Made by a program: the position numbers and the translations under genes | The notes under the pieces: generated by a model | Database searches by the model: none | What the model was told of the DNA's origin: nothing | What the model saw: only the letters and a program-made list of their open reading frames with translations | In this document: piece by piece, positions 53,830 to 63,580 of the stretch | How positions within the stretch are numbered: position 1 is the stretch's first letter | Layout of the letters: each line of letters starts with the position of its first letter | Source of the DNA: Flavobacteriales bacterium 34_180_T64 | GTDB lineage: Bacteria; Bacteroidota; Bacteroidia; Flavobacteriales; Flavobacteriaceae | Direction: 5' to 3' | Length of the DNA stretch: 64,000 bases | NCBI GenBank assembly: GCA_002162765.1 | Contig: MAAR01000012.1 | Coordinates: 91,199-155,198 of the forward strand

Positions 53830-56800
53830 TTAATCAACTAGGATTTTTTTCGTTTTGGTTACAGATCCCATTTTAAAATAAGCAATATAGGTCCCAGTAC
53901 TTAAATTTGAAATTGGCATTCCATTATGTAAAACATCTGCAGAAATTTCATTAAATTCTTGTACTGTTTGCCCTAACATATTGATTAACATTAGACGATC
54001 TACTGATGTATTTAAATTTTTAACAAATAAGGTGTTAGACGTATTGTTAAAATAGATTAAATTAAAAACATAATCAGAATCTGTCGTGCTTAAACTTTCA
54101 TCAGATTGAAAAACGATTTCAAATCGTGTATTGAAAACTCCAGTCTGTGATGTAAAGCTATAAGCTTGATCAGTTCTTAAATCAAAATAAACACCTGTAA
54201 GATTGTCTTTTAAATAAATCTCCTGATCATCTGCTATATGTTCTAATTCTGTGATTTTTATTTCATAAGAAAAGTCTCCTGAAGTAGTTAAACTCAAAGG
54301 AATAACTTTGTCTGTTGTTATGGATCCGTAAGCCTGCATAAGCATAGGTTGATCATCGAGTAGAAGATTTAGATCGTTTGCCAGGGCATCCGTGTTTTTT
54401 GCGTCATATCCGTAATCATAGACATCTAAAGTATAGTCACTAAATCCTAGTAACAACTCTCTACGTGTCTCTGGACCCGTTACTGCATTAAATTCTATTC
54501 GGATTTTTTGCATAATAGCTACTGAATTAACTGTGGTATCATCTTGGCTTGTTTGGTTCATTCTGAAAAATGAAGATCCATTTTCATACGTTCCATCGGC
54601 ATCAGATTCCTTTATAAACACACGTTGTCCATTATTAAACACAATGTCACCACTAGTAACAATTTCTGTAACAAACCCTTGACCTACCGGAAGGTATTTA
54701 GAAGGCTTCACTGTGCCATCTTGACTCCCATTAGTAGCCCCTTCAAGTCCGACAAACTGATAGGCTCTTATGGATCCTAATTTATTTACGGTAGCATAGC
54801 CTCCATCATATTCATCGAGGTTATGAGACGTTCCACTCCATTGTTGCCATAATTGTAAAACCCCATCAATAACGCCTTCATTATCATCTATAAATTGATG
54901 AATATCTAAGGCTGATGGATATGGGTTTCCTAACAAGTAATCTGTTTTTGAAACTGAAGGTACTGATCCAGGGCCACCTAAATCGTTTGCGGAGATTACA
55001 ATAGTTCCATTATTTGGTTTGCCTTCAAAAATATACTGCTGTTCAGAACCTGTATTACCAGTTCCTTTCTGAGTATAGCCTACTCCTGGCTCTATAGCAG
55101 TTGTTGGAGCCAATGATGCCCACTGATAGTAATTCAATCCATTTTTATATGTATACAACCATCGTGTACTGATTTTACCAGCTTCATTATGTAATGCGGT
55201 AAACTCTACACTGTTTTCATTGCCTTCTTTTAGGGTATTTAAAGTGAAGTCAGAATTATTTGCATTATTTGCCGAAGCATTATTATCTGACAGCGCTGTT
55301 ACCCCCTGAACACCAACAGGTGACGACCAATAGTTGTACCAATATACGCTCGTATTTCCTTCTTGACGTCTTAAAATTTTACCACTCACACTAGTTACTA
55401 AATCACTGTGCTCTTGTTGAATTAATTGAGAATCATTTTTTAGATCTAGCGTCCCATTTAATTCTAAATACCAACTATTATTAATCTGTTGATCTCCATT
55501 AACGGTAAACGACTTGTTGCTGTCTACAATTAAACCTAAATTTTTATGTGAACTAGACGTTGAGACATTACTTTCAATTTTTACAATACTCCAATCCTTA
55601 TTATAATTCACATCTTCTATATCCCAAACAGAACCGTATAACCAAGTGCCTTCTGTAGACCAATTTCCGTTGCTCGTAGCGCGATAAGGCATTGGAGCTG
55701 TTTGCTCTTGAACGGTTGTAATATTATTTAATCTTAAAGTATTACTATTGGAAGAATAATCATCAGTAGTACGATTTTTAATATCACTCATTGGAAAATA
55801 AGCAATTAAATTAGTCCATGAAATGGTGGCATCAGTTGAGATATCTACAATGTCTTTTCCTATTATGGTCCCTCTCACATTTCCAGAGTAGTTTTCAATT
55901 TCCTGATACACCATGCGTTGAATTTGATCATTCGTTAAATCAATATCAAAGACTCTCACTTCATCTATGGCTCCAGCAAAATATTCTCTATCGGGAACAT
56001 TGCTCGAGTTTCTTCCAACTTCAAAAGCACCATTACTATCAGAACTGACTTTTATTTTATTGGTAGTAACACCAGTATCTAGGGAGTTTTCTTGTTTTCC
56101 ATCAACAAATATTATCATTTTTCCAGTTGCATTAGAGTATGTTCCAGAGATATGATGCCATTCATTTTTATTAATCGCATTGGCGCTAACCACTTTAGCT
56201 GTACTACCATCTGTTTTTATAGAAAAACAAGGTTCATTTCCGTTTTTTAGATATAATTTACACGACACATCTTCACCAGCTATAGTTGTATAACCAGAAT
56301 TTCCAGTATCTGCTTTTACCCATGCCATGATACTTACTTTATCCAATCCATCAATAAAAGTAGGTGTAGATAAATAATCATCAATACCATCAAAATCTAA
56401 CAATGCTGAAATTGGTGGATTTATGTTAAATAAATCTCTATAATCAAGATCTCCTCCCGTGTATAAGTCGCCATCTGTATCTGGTAAAATGGAGCTTGAA
56501 GGATCATTAATTTCATCATTAGGGTCGTAAGAATCATTAAGGTTTGCACCTTCAAAAGCATTGTCTAAACCATCAGAATCAGAATCTGTGTTTAGCACTG
56601 AATTCGCCATGCCATTTTCCTGAATATCTGGCCATCCATCTGAATCACTGTCTAGGTCTATAATATCAGAAACTCTATCTCCATCGGTATCTATTGGAGT
56701 TAAACCTGAACCATAAACTATTAATATCCCTGAGTCTTTATCTATATTTCCAGTTGGAGCGACATAACCAATTGTAAGTTGCGCTTCAATATTATCGGGA

Positions 56801-57573
56801 ATCCCATCGTTATCAGAATCAATATCTATAGCATCTTCAAAAGCATCTCCATCCGTATTTCTGGTTGAATTCCCATTTTGTTCTACAAGATCTGGAATTC
56901 CATCATTATCATCGTCCTCATCACAGGTATTGGCAACGCCATCATTGTCAGAATCAAGACCCAAGGCACAGAATAATGTAAGATAGGTTACCTCATCGTC
57001 ACAAAACGAGCCAGATGGCTTCACTAAACTGCAATTTTCAGAATTTGGTAAGTTAACGCCTATACCATCTTCAGTGCACCATTCAATATAGCTACTGTAA
57101 TTCCCTGAATTCGAGTCTTCAATATTTCCGTTTAAAGAAAAAATAGACCCTACACCAAATGTTCCTTGTGGACTACTACTTTCATCCTTATAACCATCAT
57201 TACATAGTTGTATTCGACCATAATTAAAGTTAACAGTTCCTTCTTTATTTAAAAGATTTCCATTAACAATAATAATTAATCCATAATTAATATTAACTGT
57301 ATCACTAGAATTTTCGATTTCTATCGAACCAGAAGTTAGTTTAAGAATATGATTTACATTGAGTGTAGAATTTCCTTGAAGTTTTAAAGTATTTGATAGT
57401 TCTACTCTATGATTAATATTAACCACATCATTAGATAAATCTGTTGGAGGTTTTCCATTAGCATCCCAAGTAGAATTACTTGACCAATCACCATCTTGAA
57501 CCGTAGTAAAAGTTTGAGCATTTGTTATTACAAAAACAAGTGCAAAAACTATTGTAAGTAGTTTTGCTTTCAT
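53830..57573 (-). CDS. T9SS-secreted LamG and thrombospondin type 3 repeat protein
   Basis: The 1247-residue protein has a signal peptide (MKAKLLTIVFALVFVITNAQ). Residues about 20-190 are a beta-helix-like G8-type region (WSSNSTWDANGKPPTDLSND). Calcium-binding thrombospondin type 3 repeats follow (about 205-370; DSDNDGVANTCDEDDDNDG, DIDSDNDGIPDNIE). A concanavalin-like LamG domain lies at about 390-560 (LDFDGIDDYLSTPTFIDGLD; AGAIDEVRVFDIDLTNDQ). After a second low-complexity region the chain ends with a type A T9SS sorting domain (SVDRLMLINMLGQTVQEF, then NLSTGTYIAYFKMGS and KTKKILVD). It should be exported by T9SS and anchored or released at the surface, perhaps in adhesion. Terminator and its own leader make it monocistronic. 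Confidence 0.92.
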   Translation of the reverse strand: MKAKLLTIVFALVFVITNAQTFTTVQDGDWSSNSTWDANGKPPTDLSNDVVNINHRVELSNTLKLQGNSTLNVNHILKLTSGSIEIENSSDTVNINYGLIIIVNGNLLNKEGTVNFNYGRIQLCNDGYKDESSSPQGTFGVGSIFSLNGNIEDSNSGNYSSYIEWCTEDGIGVNLPNSENCSLVKPSGSFCDDEVTYLTLFCALGLDSDNDGVANTCDEDDDNDGIPDLVEQNGNSTRNTDGDAFEDAIDIDSDNDGIPDNIEAQLTIGYVAPTGNIDKDSGILIVYGSGLTPIDTDGDRVSDIIDLDSDSDGWPDIQENGMANSVLNTDSDSDGLDNAFEGANLNDSYDPNDEINDPSSSILPDTDGDLYTGGDLDYRDLFNINPPISALLDFDGIDDYLSTPTFIDGLDKVSIMAWVKADTGNSGYTTIAGEDVSCKLYLKNGNEPCFSIKTDGSTAKVVSANAINKNEWHHISGTYSNATGKMIIFVDGKQENSLDTGVTTNKIKVSSDSNGAFEVGRNSSNVPDREYFAGAIDEVRVFDIDLTNDQIQRMVYQEIENYSGNVRGTIIGKDIVDISTDATISWTNLIAYFPMSDIKNRTTDDYSSNSNTLRLNNITTVQEQTAPMPYRATSNGNWSTEGTWLYGSVWDIEDVNYNKDWSIVKIESNVSTSSSHKNLGLIVDSNKSFTVNGDQQINNSWYLELNGTLDLKNDSQLIQQEHSDLVTSVSGKILRRQEGNTSVYWYNYWSSPVGVQGVTALSDNNASANNANNSDFTLNTLKEGNENSVEFTALHNEAGKISTRWLYTYKNGLNYYQWASLAPTTAIEPGVGYTQKGTGNTGSEQQYIFEGKPNNGTIVISANDLGGPGSVPSVSKTDYLLGNPYPSALDIHQFIDDNEGVIDGVLQLWQQWSGTSHNLDEYDGGYATVNKLGSIRAYQFVGLEGATNGSQDGTVKPSKYLPVGQGFVTEIVTSGDIVFNNGQRVFIKESDADGTYENGSSFFRMNQTSQDDTTVNSVAIMQKIRIEFNAVTGPETRRELLLGFSDYTLDVYDYGYDAKNTDALANDLNLLLDDQPMLMQAYGSITTDKVIPLSLTTSGDFSYEIKITELEHIADDQEIYLKDNLTGVYFDLRTDQAYSFTSQTGVFNTRFEIVFQSDESLSTTDSDYVFNLIYFNNTSNTLFVKNLNTSVDRLMLINMLGQTVQEFNEISADVLHNGMPISNLSTGTYIAYFKMGSVTKTKKILVD

Positions 57574-57789
57574 AAGTAGGGATTTTATTAGTTTGGGACT
57601 AATTAATTATCACTCTAAAACTAACTCCAACAATACAATACGAATAAAATAATCGATTATATTCCTGAATATTAGATGATTGAACCTCAAATACGATTAA
57701 CAGAAAAAAACATCGCTCAAATACTTCTGAAGCAATATCCCTGACAATCAACCCGATATGAGATTCAGCTAATTGTTCAAATATAAATA

Positions 57790-57835
57790 AAAAATCGACA
57801 AAACGCATGTTTTATGCGATTAAATGCATTTGTCG
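57790..57835 (-). terminator. Terminator after radA
   Basis: CGACAAA (57796-57802) pairs with TTTGTCG (57829-57835) around an inner GCAT-rich stem-loop; a T tract follows on the minus strand. It begins right at the radA stop codon. The 262-bp gap up to 57573 otherwise shows no convincing gene. Confidence 0.65.
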
Positions 57836-59194
57836 CTAAGAAATAAATTCAATTAGATCTTCTATTTTGGAGATTAACTGAATTTTGATTGTTGTGATTT
57901 TTAAAGAAATTTTATTGTGTTTAGACACAAATATTGTTGAGAATCCTAATTTTTCAGCTTCTAAAATGCGTTGCTCAACGCGTTGTACAGGTCTTATTTC
58001 ACCTGACAAACCGACCTCAGCGGCAAAACAATAATCTTTTGGTAAGGCTTCATCTTCATTAGACGATAGTACCGAGGCAACAACCGCTAAATCTATTGCT
58101 GGATCATCGACAGTTATACCGCCTGTGATGTTTAAAAAAACATCTTTAGCGCCTAACCTGAATCCAGCTCGTTTTTCTAAAACAGCTAAAAGCATGTTGA
58201 GTCGTTTTGCATTGAACCCAGTTGCCGAACGTTGAGGTGTACCATAAACGGCTGTGCTCACCAACGCCTGGACCTCAATCATTAATGGTCGCATCCCTTC
58301 TAATGTTGCTGCGACAGCATTGCCAGAAAGTTCTTCATCCTTTTTTGAAATTAATAATTCCGATGGATTAGACACCTCTCTCAATCCAGAACCCTGCATT
58401 TCATAAATCCCAAGTTCATTAGTGGAACCAAATCGGTTTTTATTGGCACGAAGAATTCTAAACACATGATTACGATCGCCTTCAAATTGTAAAACCGTAT
58501 CTACCATATGTTCCAAGATTTTTGGCCCTGCAATATGTCCATCCTTTGTAATATGTCCAATAAGAATAACTGGTGTTGCTGTTTCCTTTGCAAATTTTAT
58601 AAGCTCAGCAGTGCATTCTTTGATTTGAGAAATACTCCCTGAGGAGGACTCAATATAATCGCTATGTAACGTTTGTATAGAATCTATAACAACAATATCT
58701 GGCTCTAAAGCCTCTATTTGCTTAAAAATGTTTTGCGTTTTAGTTTCAGTTAATATATAGCAATTTTCACTATTGGGATGAATTCTTTCCGCTCGCATTT
58801 TTATTTGCTTCTGACTTTCTTCACCAGACACATATAAGGTTTTATAAGGTAATTTCAATGCGATTTGAAGTAGTAACGTACTTTTACCTATACCTGGTTC
58901 GCCACCTAAAAGGGTAAGAGAACCGGGAACAATTCCACCGCCTAAAACACGATTAAACTCAGCATCAATAACATCTAATCTTGCATCTTTAGAGGCATCA
59001 ATATCATTAATCTTAAGTGGTTTTGAAACGCGTTTCGTAGTTGAAGATTCAGATTTCCATTCGCTTTTTTCTTGCTTCTGGATAAGTTCTTCTACGATGG
59101 TATTCCATTCTTTACAAGAGGTGCATTGTCCTTGCCATTTAGAGTACTGCGAGCCGCAATTTTGACAGAAAAAAGTGGTTTTTACTTTTGCCAT
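57836..59194 (-). CDS. radA: DNA repair protein RadA
   Basis: The 452-residue RecA-like ATPase promotes branch migration in recombination. An N-terminal zinc finger has Cys10, Cys13, Cys24 and Cys27 (FFCQNCGSQ, GQCTSCKEW). Walker A is GGEPGIGKST (97-106), the RadA-specific KNRFG motif lies in RANKNRFGSTNELGIYEM, and the C-terminal Lon-like domain has FLNITGGITVDDPAIDLAV. The start follows the esterase-like gene with no gap (59194/59195), so it is the last gene of the panC operon by spacing. The terminator at 57790 ends the operon. Confidence 0.97.
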   Translation of the reverse strand: MAKVKTTFFCQNCGSQYSKWQGQCTSCKEWNTIVEELIQKQEKSEWKSESSTTKRVSKPLKINDIDASKDARLDVIDAEFNRVLGGGIVPGSLTLLGGEPGIGKSTLLLQIALKLPYKTLYVSGEESQKQIKMRAERIHPNSENCYILTETKTQNIFKQIEALEPDIVVIDSIQTLHSDYIESSSGSISQIKECTAELIKFAKETATPVILIGHITKDGHIAGPKILEHMVDTVLQFEGDRNHVFRILRANKNRFGSTNELGIYEMQGSGLREVSNPSELLISKKDEELSGNAVAATLEGMRPLMIEVQALVSTAVYGTPQRSATGFNAKRLNMLLAVLEKRAGFRLGAKDVFLNITGGITVDDPAIDLAVVASVLSSNEDEALPKDYCFAAEVGLSGEIRPVQRVEQRILEAEKLGFSTIFVSKHNKISLKITTIKIQLISKIEDLIEFIS

Positions 59195-60343
59195 TTAATA
59201 TCCAAAATCAGCTTTAATTTGATCTGCTAATTCCAACACTAAATCCTTAGTAACACCTCCAATTTCATCAAGGATATATGCTGATTTATACGTTTTCATT
59301 GCTTTTTTTGGCTCACCAGTTTCTTCATAAAACCGTCCTAAATAATAATGTCCTAATAGCGTGTCGGGATAAGATTTCCTAGCTATTTTGCCTAGCGCTT
59401 CATAATACTCCCATTTTTCATTCTTTTTAATAGCTGCATCAATGGCTTTAAAATCATTAATAAGGATTTGCTTTTCTATTCCAAACAAGTCTTCTATAGT
59501 TTGATATTTTTCCTGTAAATACTCAACTGGTGATGTTTCTAATTTTAAAATAGTATCTGTGTATTCCTTTTTACTAATTGGCTGAAACACAAAAAAGATG
59601 CTCTCTAAAGCTTTTGGAATAACATGTGCAGGAAGCTTGTAATGCGACACGTCTTCGAAATTATCAAAATTATATAATAGGTTCTTATTATCAAGGCTTG
59701 TAATTGTATTATTTAATGCATTCGTTCCATCTTGAATGGACTTAACATCACCGGTAGACGTTGCTAAATAATAAAATATTTTAGTTTCCAATTTTTCAAA
59801 ACGTTCCTTCAAATACGTATTCATATCTGGAGCTAAATCTGGACTAATTGATACATAAGCTTGAAATAAAGGGGCATCTTTTAATAAAAAATAATTAATA
59901 AAATTAGCTGTTTCTCCATGACCAATAGCAACTCTAAAATCTTCAGTTTTATAGGAGTCGTTCAGATATGGTATAAGTTCCATTCCTATAAACTCATAAA
60001 AACTTGCTCCAGTTTCAACTGGAAGAGAATTTTGTTCTGAATAATAACAATCATCAAATCGTTGATCGGCTTGTTTAATTCCAACTACAATTGCCTCTGG
60101 GATATCTTCCCAATATGAATAATAATCCACATTTCCTGAAACTGCTTCAAATAAATAATCTCCATCCATAACGAGAATAATTGGATATTTTTTATCGTCA
60201 TCATTACTATATCCTCTAGGTAATAAAATCTTTAATTGACGATCTTCACCTAATTTTTCAGAATAAATTGATTCATATAAAGCTTGTGCAAAACCAGAAT
60301 TAATTGCAAAACACAATGCCAAAAACGCGATAATTTTCTTCAT
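59195..60343 (-). CDS. Esterase-fold (alpha/beta hydrolase) protein lacking the nucleophilic serine, with TPR tail
   Basis: I start it at ATG 60343 (MKKIIAFLALCFAINSGFAQ, a signal peptide), giving 382 residues. The N-terminal two thirds match the esterase D/Fes-type alpha/beta hydrolase (LKILLPRGYSNDDDKKYPII, VMDGDYLFEA). At the nucleophile elbow, where active members have GHSxGG, it reads AIGHGETANF: residue 143 is Gly instead of Ser. With Ser missing, normal esterase chemistry is unlikely. The last 60 residues are a TPR-like helical pair (YYLGRFYEETGEPKKAMKTY). I recall the same HGET in related flavobacterial proteins, so it may be a conserved pseudoenzyme with a binding role. It is inside the panC-radA operon. 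Confidence 0.85.
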   Translation of the reverse strand: MKKIIAFLALCFAINSGFAQALYESIYSEKLGEDRQLKILLPRGYSNDDDKKYPIILVMDGDYLFEAVSGNVDYYSYWEDIPEAIVVGIKQADQRFDDCYYSEQNSLPVETGASFYEFIGMELIPYLNDSYKTEDFRVAIGHGETANFINYFLLKDAPLFQAYVSISPDLAPDMNTYLKERFEKLETKIFYYLATSTGDVKSIQDGTNALNNTITSLDNKNLLYNFDNFEDVSHYKLPAHVIPKALESIFFVFQPISKKEYTDTILKLETSPVEYLQEKYQTIEDLFGIEKQILINDFKAIDAAIKKNEKWEYYEALGKIARKSYPDTLLGHYYLGRFYEETGEPKKAMKTYKSAYILDEIGGVTKDLVLELADQIKADFGY

Positions 60344-60471
60344 GTAGGACGAGTTTATAATTTGAAATAGCAAGGTAAAAAAATATTTTATCTGTTCTAC
60401 TCATTATTTAATATTATCGAAGTGGACTTTCAAAATAAAATAGTCCGCTTTTAATAGTAACAAAACGTGTA

Positions 60472-61431
60472 TTATTTCGGATTAATCCTATTATAAATTG
60501 GTAAGTAAATAAAAGATAGCAATCCAAAAATAGCAATCATAATAGTTTGTGAAGACCACATAATCCATCCAAATGCTAATCCCGGAGTTTCTGGTATACC
60601 AAAAATCTCGAATGCGGTCATTACCGCTAGTGGATACACAAAAATACCTCCATTAGTAGCAGCAATAGTAAAACTCGCAGCAATAAAAGCAATCAAAACA
60701 GCTCCAATAGTAATTCCGCTTAATTCAGGTAAGGCGAAAGTTGTTGTATAAAACATAAGGACATACATTCCCCAAATAAATAAGGTATGCGCAATAAAAG
60801 CCCATTTACGTTTCATTTTGAAAATACTCAAAACACCTTCAATTAAGCCATTTAAAAAAGTCTTGATTCTTAATGCAAACTTAGAGTGGCTACTTCTAAT
60901 AAAAAGAAATAAAGAAATAAGAATAACAAGACTGATTGCGCCACCAATTAATAATTTTTTAAGTTGAAATGCTTTTTCAAGGAGCTCAATAATGAAATCA
61001 AATTCTAGAATTAATGTCAATCCAATAATGCCTATCATTACTACCAAATCGGCCATGCGCTCTGCTACAATAGTTCCAAAACTTTTTTCAAAGGGGACAT
61101 CTTCATAATTGGTCAATACAGCGGCTCTCAGAACTTCTCCAGATCTAGGAATACCATAATTAGCCAAATATGTGATAAATACTGCCATAATACTGTTTGG
61201 CAATCTTAATGTATAACCCATAGGCTGCAACAAATATTTCCAGCGATAAGCACGAGACAAATGACTCAAGAAACCAAAAAACACACCAAGTGCAATCCAC
61301 CAATAATTTGCAGTTTTAAAAAAGGGAATAATTGTAGCTACTGGAATTTTCGAAAACGTGTACCAACCAAAAAAAGCTGCTAATAGTAGCGGAATAACTA
61401 ATTTAAGTGCTTTTCTAGTAGTCGAGTTCAA
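60472..61431 (-). CDS. Lysylphosphatidylglycerol synthase-type transmembrane protein (UPF0104)
   Basis: The 319-residue protein has about eight membrane helices and matches the transmembrane half of MprF (LPG synthase TM/UPF0104). Markers are FKTANYWWIALGVFFGFLSH, SRAYRWKYLLQPMG, ITYLANYGIPRSGEVLRAAV and the C-terminal region with ATNGGIFVYPLAVM. The aminoacyl transferase domain of MprF is absent, as is common. Related proteins act as flippases or lipid-synthesis partners; the lipid is unknown here. It starts 3 bp after panD. Confidence 0.88.
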   Translation of the reverse strand: MNSTTRKALKLVIPLLLAAFFGWYTFSKIPVATIIPFFKTANYWWIALGVFFGFLSHLSRAYRWKYLLQPMGYTLRLPNSIMAVFITYLANYGIPRSGEVLRAAVLTNYEDVPFEKSFGTIVAERMADLVVMIGIIGLTLILEFDFIIELLEKAFQLKKLLIGGAISLVILISLFLFIRSSHSKFALRIKTFLNGLIEGVLSIFKMKRKWAFIAHTLFIWGMYVLMFYTTTFALPELSGITIGAVLIAFIAASFTIAATNGGIFVYPLAVMTAFEIFGIPETPGLAFGWIMWSSQTIMIAIFGLLSFIYLPIYNRINPK

Positions 61432-61434
61432 AAT

Positions 61435-61785
61435 TTAGTTTAATAGATTAGTCGCTTCATCAGGAAATACTAACGATGGACTAAAAGTTTTTGCGTCTTC
61501 TATAGACATAAAAGCATAGGTAATTAATATCAAAGTATCTCCAACTGAAACTTTCCTTGCCGCAGCTCCATTTAATGTTATTTCACCACTGTTTCGAGGG
61601 CCTGGAATTACATAAGTTTCGAGGCGTTCACCATTATCGTTATTAACGATTTGAACTTTTTCTCCTTGGATAATATTTGCTGCTTCCATTAAATTTTCAT
61701 CAATGGTTATACTTCCTATATAATTTAGCTCAGCTCCGGTAACTTTTACCCTGTGTATTTTTGATTTTACAACTTGTATTTGCAT
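61435..61785 (-). CDS. panD: Aspartate 1-decarboxylase
   Basis: The 116-residue proenzyme makes beta-alanine from aspartate for coenzyme A. Self-cleavage occurs at Gly-Ser in [12 protein letters not shown] (about 24-25), forming the pyruvoyl cofactor. Lys9 ([10 protein letters not shown] region), [21 protein letters not shown] and the C-terminal [20 protein letters not shown] match the family. It lies 13 bp after panC, supporting a shared pantothenate role. Confidence 0.97.
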   Translation of the reverse strand: MQIQVVKSKIHRVKVTGAELNYIGSITIDENLMEAANIIQGEKVQIVNNDNGERLETYVIPGPRNSGEITLNGAAARKVSVGDTLILITYAFMSIEDAKTFSPSLVFPDEATNLLN

Positions 61786-61798
61786 GCGGCAAATGTAA

Positions 61799-62650
61799 TT
61801 AATTTAGTGCGATATTGTCTATTAATCTGATCTGATCTGCATATACAGCTATAAACCCTCGGTATTGTTTCTTACCTGATTTTCTTTTAACAGTTTTCAG
61901 CGTTTTTATATCAGCTATAATGAAATATTCTAATTCCAAAAGATCATGTTTTGAAAATTGTTGCGCTATCCACTTCGTAATTTTAGCGCCACTTTGTGTT
62001 TTAAATCTAGTCTTGGCTTCTACTAAAGTTTTATAAATAAAAGGTGCTGATTCTCTACGTTCTGGGCTTAATCTTACATTTCGCGAACTCATTGCAAGTC
62101 CATCCTTTTCCCTATGAATTGAACAACCAATAACCTTTACGGGAATATGATATTTTTCAACTAGCTTTTTAATAATCATTAATTGCTGAAAATCCTTTTC
62201 TCCAAAATATGCATTATCTGGATTCACAATTTCAAATAGCCTTTTCACAATAGTTCCAACGCCATCAAAATGTCCTGTTCTAAAACGTCCTTCCATTTCA
62301 TGTTCCAAACCATCATAATCGAAATGAGTAGAACTGACATCATTACCATACAAGTCCTCTACCGATGGGGCATACACAATAATTTTGTCATGAGATAATG
62401 TCTGAAGTAAATCCATATCACTTTCCAAAGTTCTAGGATACTTTTGCAAATCTTTAGGATTATCAAATTGAGTTGGATTTACAAATATACTCACCACTAC
62501 GAAGTCTGTTTGATCCAGCCCTTTTTTTGTGAGAGATAAATGTCCTTGATGCAGTGCGCCCATAGTTGGCACTAAGCCAATAGTACACTTCTTTGATTTC
62601 AACGCGTTTATTGACTCTTGTAAGTCTTTCTTAAAGTGAAATATATTCAT
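61799..62650 (-). CDS. panC: Pantoate--beta-alanine ligase
   Basis: The enzyme joins pantoate and beta-alanine with ATP to form pantothenate. I take ATG 62650 ([20 protein letters not shown]), giving 283 residues; an ATG at 62674 would add an odd eight-residue leader. The HIGH-like motif is [16 protein letters not shown], followed by [39 protein letters not shown] and [17 protein letters not shown], all canonical. It heads the panC-panD-UPF0104-esterase-like-radA block and is divergent from the GT5-like gene. Confidence 0.97.
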   Translation of the reverse strand: MNIFHFKKDLQESINALKSKKCTIGLVPTMGALHQGHLSLTKKGLDQTDFVVVSIFVNPTQFDNPKDLQKYPRTLESDMDLLQTLSHDKIIVYAPSVEDLYGNDVSSTHFDYDGLEHEMEGRFRTGHFDGVGTIVKRLFEIVNPDNAYFGEKDFQQLMIIKKLVEKYHIPVKVIGCSIHREKDGLAMSSRNVRLSPERRESAPFIYKTLVEAKTRFKTQSGAKITKWIAQQFSKHDLLELEYFIIADIKTLKTVKRKSGKKQYRGFIAVYADQIRLIDNIALN

Positions 62651-62714
62651 GCTATAACAAAAATTTAACAGCATGCAAACTTAATATTTTACTGGCAATC
62701 TGCATAAAATTTTG

Positions 62715-62722
62715 TAATTTTG
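62715..62722 (+). promoter_or_regulatory. Possible -7 element for the GT5-like gene
   Basis: TAATTTTG matches TAnnTTTG 38 bp before the ATG at 62761. No clear -33 TTG at the usual distance; weak support. Confidence 0.3.
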
Positions 62723-62760
62723 CATGTTTTTTATTCATAATTTTAAAAACAATCAGGTTT

Positions 62761-63570
62761 ATGAAAGATAAGAGAATATTGTATGTGTCATCAGAAGTTG
62801 TACCATATTTACCAGAAACTGAGATTTCTTCAATGTCATTTGAAGCTCCGAAAATGGTGAACAAACAGGGAGGGCAAATACGTATATTCATGCCTAGATA
62901 TGGAAATATTAATGAGAGAAGGCATCAATTACATGAGGTGATACGATTATCTGGAATAAATTTAGTAATCAATGATTTGGACATGCCTTTGATTATTAAA
63001 GTAGCCTCTATTCCAAAAGAACGTATTCAAGTATATTTTATTGATAATGAAGAATACTTCAAAAGAAAAGCAACTTTAACGGATGAAGATGGAAAGCTCT
63101 TTAAAGATAATGATGAGCGCGCTATATTTTTTGCGAAAGGCGTTATAGAAACTGTTAAAAAATTAAACTGGTCTCCAGATATAATTCATGTCAATGGATG
63201 GATGGCATCATTACTACCGCTTTATCTTAAAGAGTTTTATAAAAACGAACCCTTATTTACTCAAAGTAAAATTGTGACCTCAGTATACAATCAAAGCTTC
63301 GATGGCACGTTAGATAAAAACATGATTAAGAAAGTAAGATTCGACAATATTGAGGAAGATGCTATAAAAGTTTTGGAAAGCCCAAGTTATAATAACATCA
63401 TGAAAGTAGCGATAGATCATTCGGATGCATTGATAAAAGGTTCTCAAGAAATTCCTGAAGAATTGAATGCATATCTAGAAGCATCTAATAAACCTGTATT
63501 GGAATATTTTTCTCCAGAAGAATTTGTTGAACCTTATACCGAATTTTATAATACAAAAGTATTAAACTAG
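62761..63570 (+). CDS. Glycogen/starch synthase-like protein, GT5 N-terminal domain only
   Basis: The 269-residue protein corresponds to the N-terminal Rossmann half of GT5 glycogen synthase: ILYVSSEVVPYLPETEISSM (where synthases have a KTGGLGDV loop), FMPRYGNINERRHQL, VYFIDNEEYFKRK, and IIHVNGWMASLLPLYLKEFY. The C-terminal nucleotide-sugar half, about 200 residues with the ExxG/EPCG-type motif, is missing, and the start of the synthase loop (KTGG) is replaced by ETEI. It is therefore unlikely to be a normal ADP-glucose glycogen synthase. I recall the same short form next to panC in many flavobacteria, so it is a conserved paralogue, not a recent truncation. It precedes the DUF4270 gene by about 10 bp. 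Confidence 0.85.
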   Translation: MKDKRILYVSSEVVPYLPETEISSMSFEAPKMVNKQGGQIRIFMPRYGNINERRHQLHEVIRLSGINLVINDLDMPLIIKVASIPKERIQVYFIDNEEYFKRKATLTDEDGKLFKDNDERAIFFAKGVIETVKKLNWSPDIIHVNGWMASLLPLYLKEFYKNEPLFTQSKIVTSVYNQSFDGTLDKNMIKKVRFDNIEEDAIKVLESPSYNNIMKVAIDHSDALIKGSQEIPEELNAYLEASNKPVLEYFSPEEFVEPYTEFYNTKVLN

Positions 63571-63580
63571 AATGCTATAC

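Noticed and set aside
57599..57808. 69-aa ORF on the minus strand between the T9SS protein and radA
   Set aside because: It has no recognisable family, no operon spacing and lies in a non-conserved AT-rich gap; I judge it a chance ORF.
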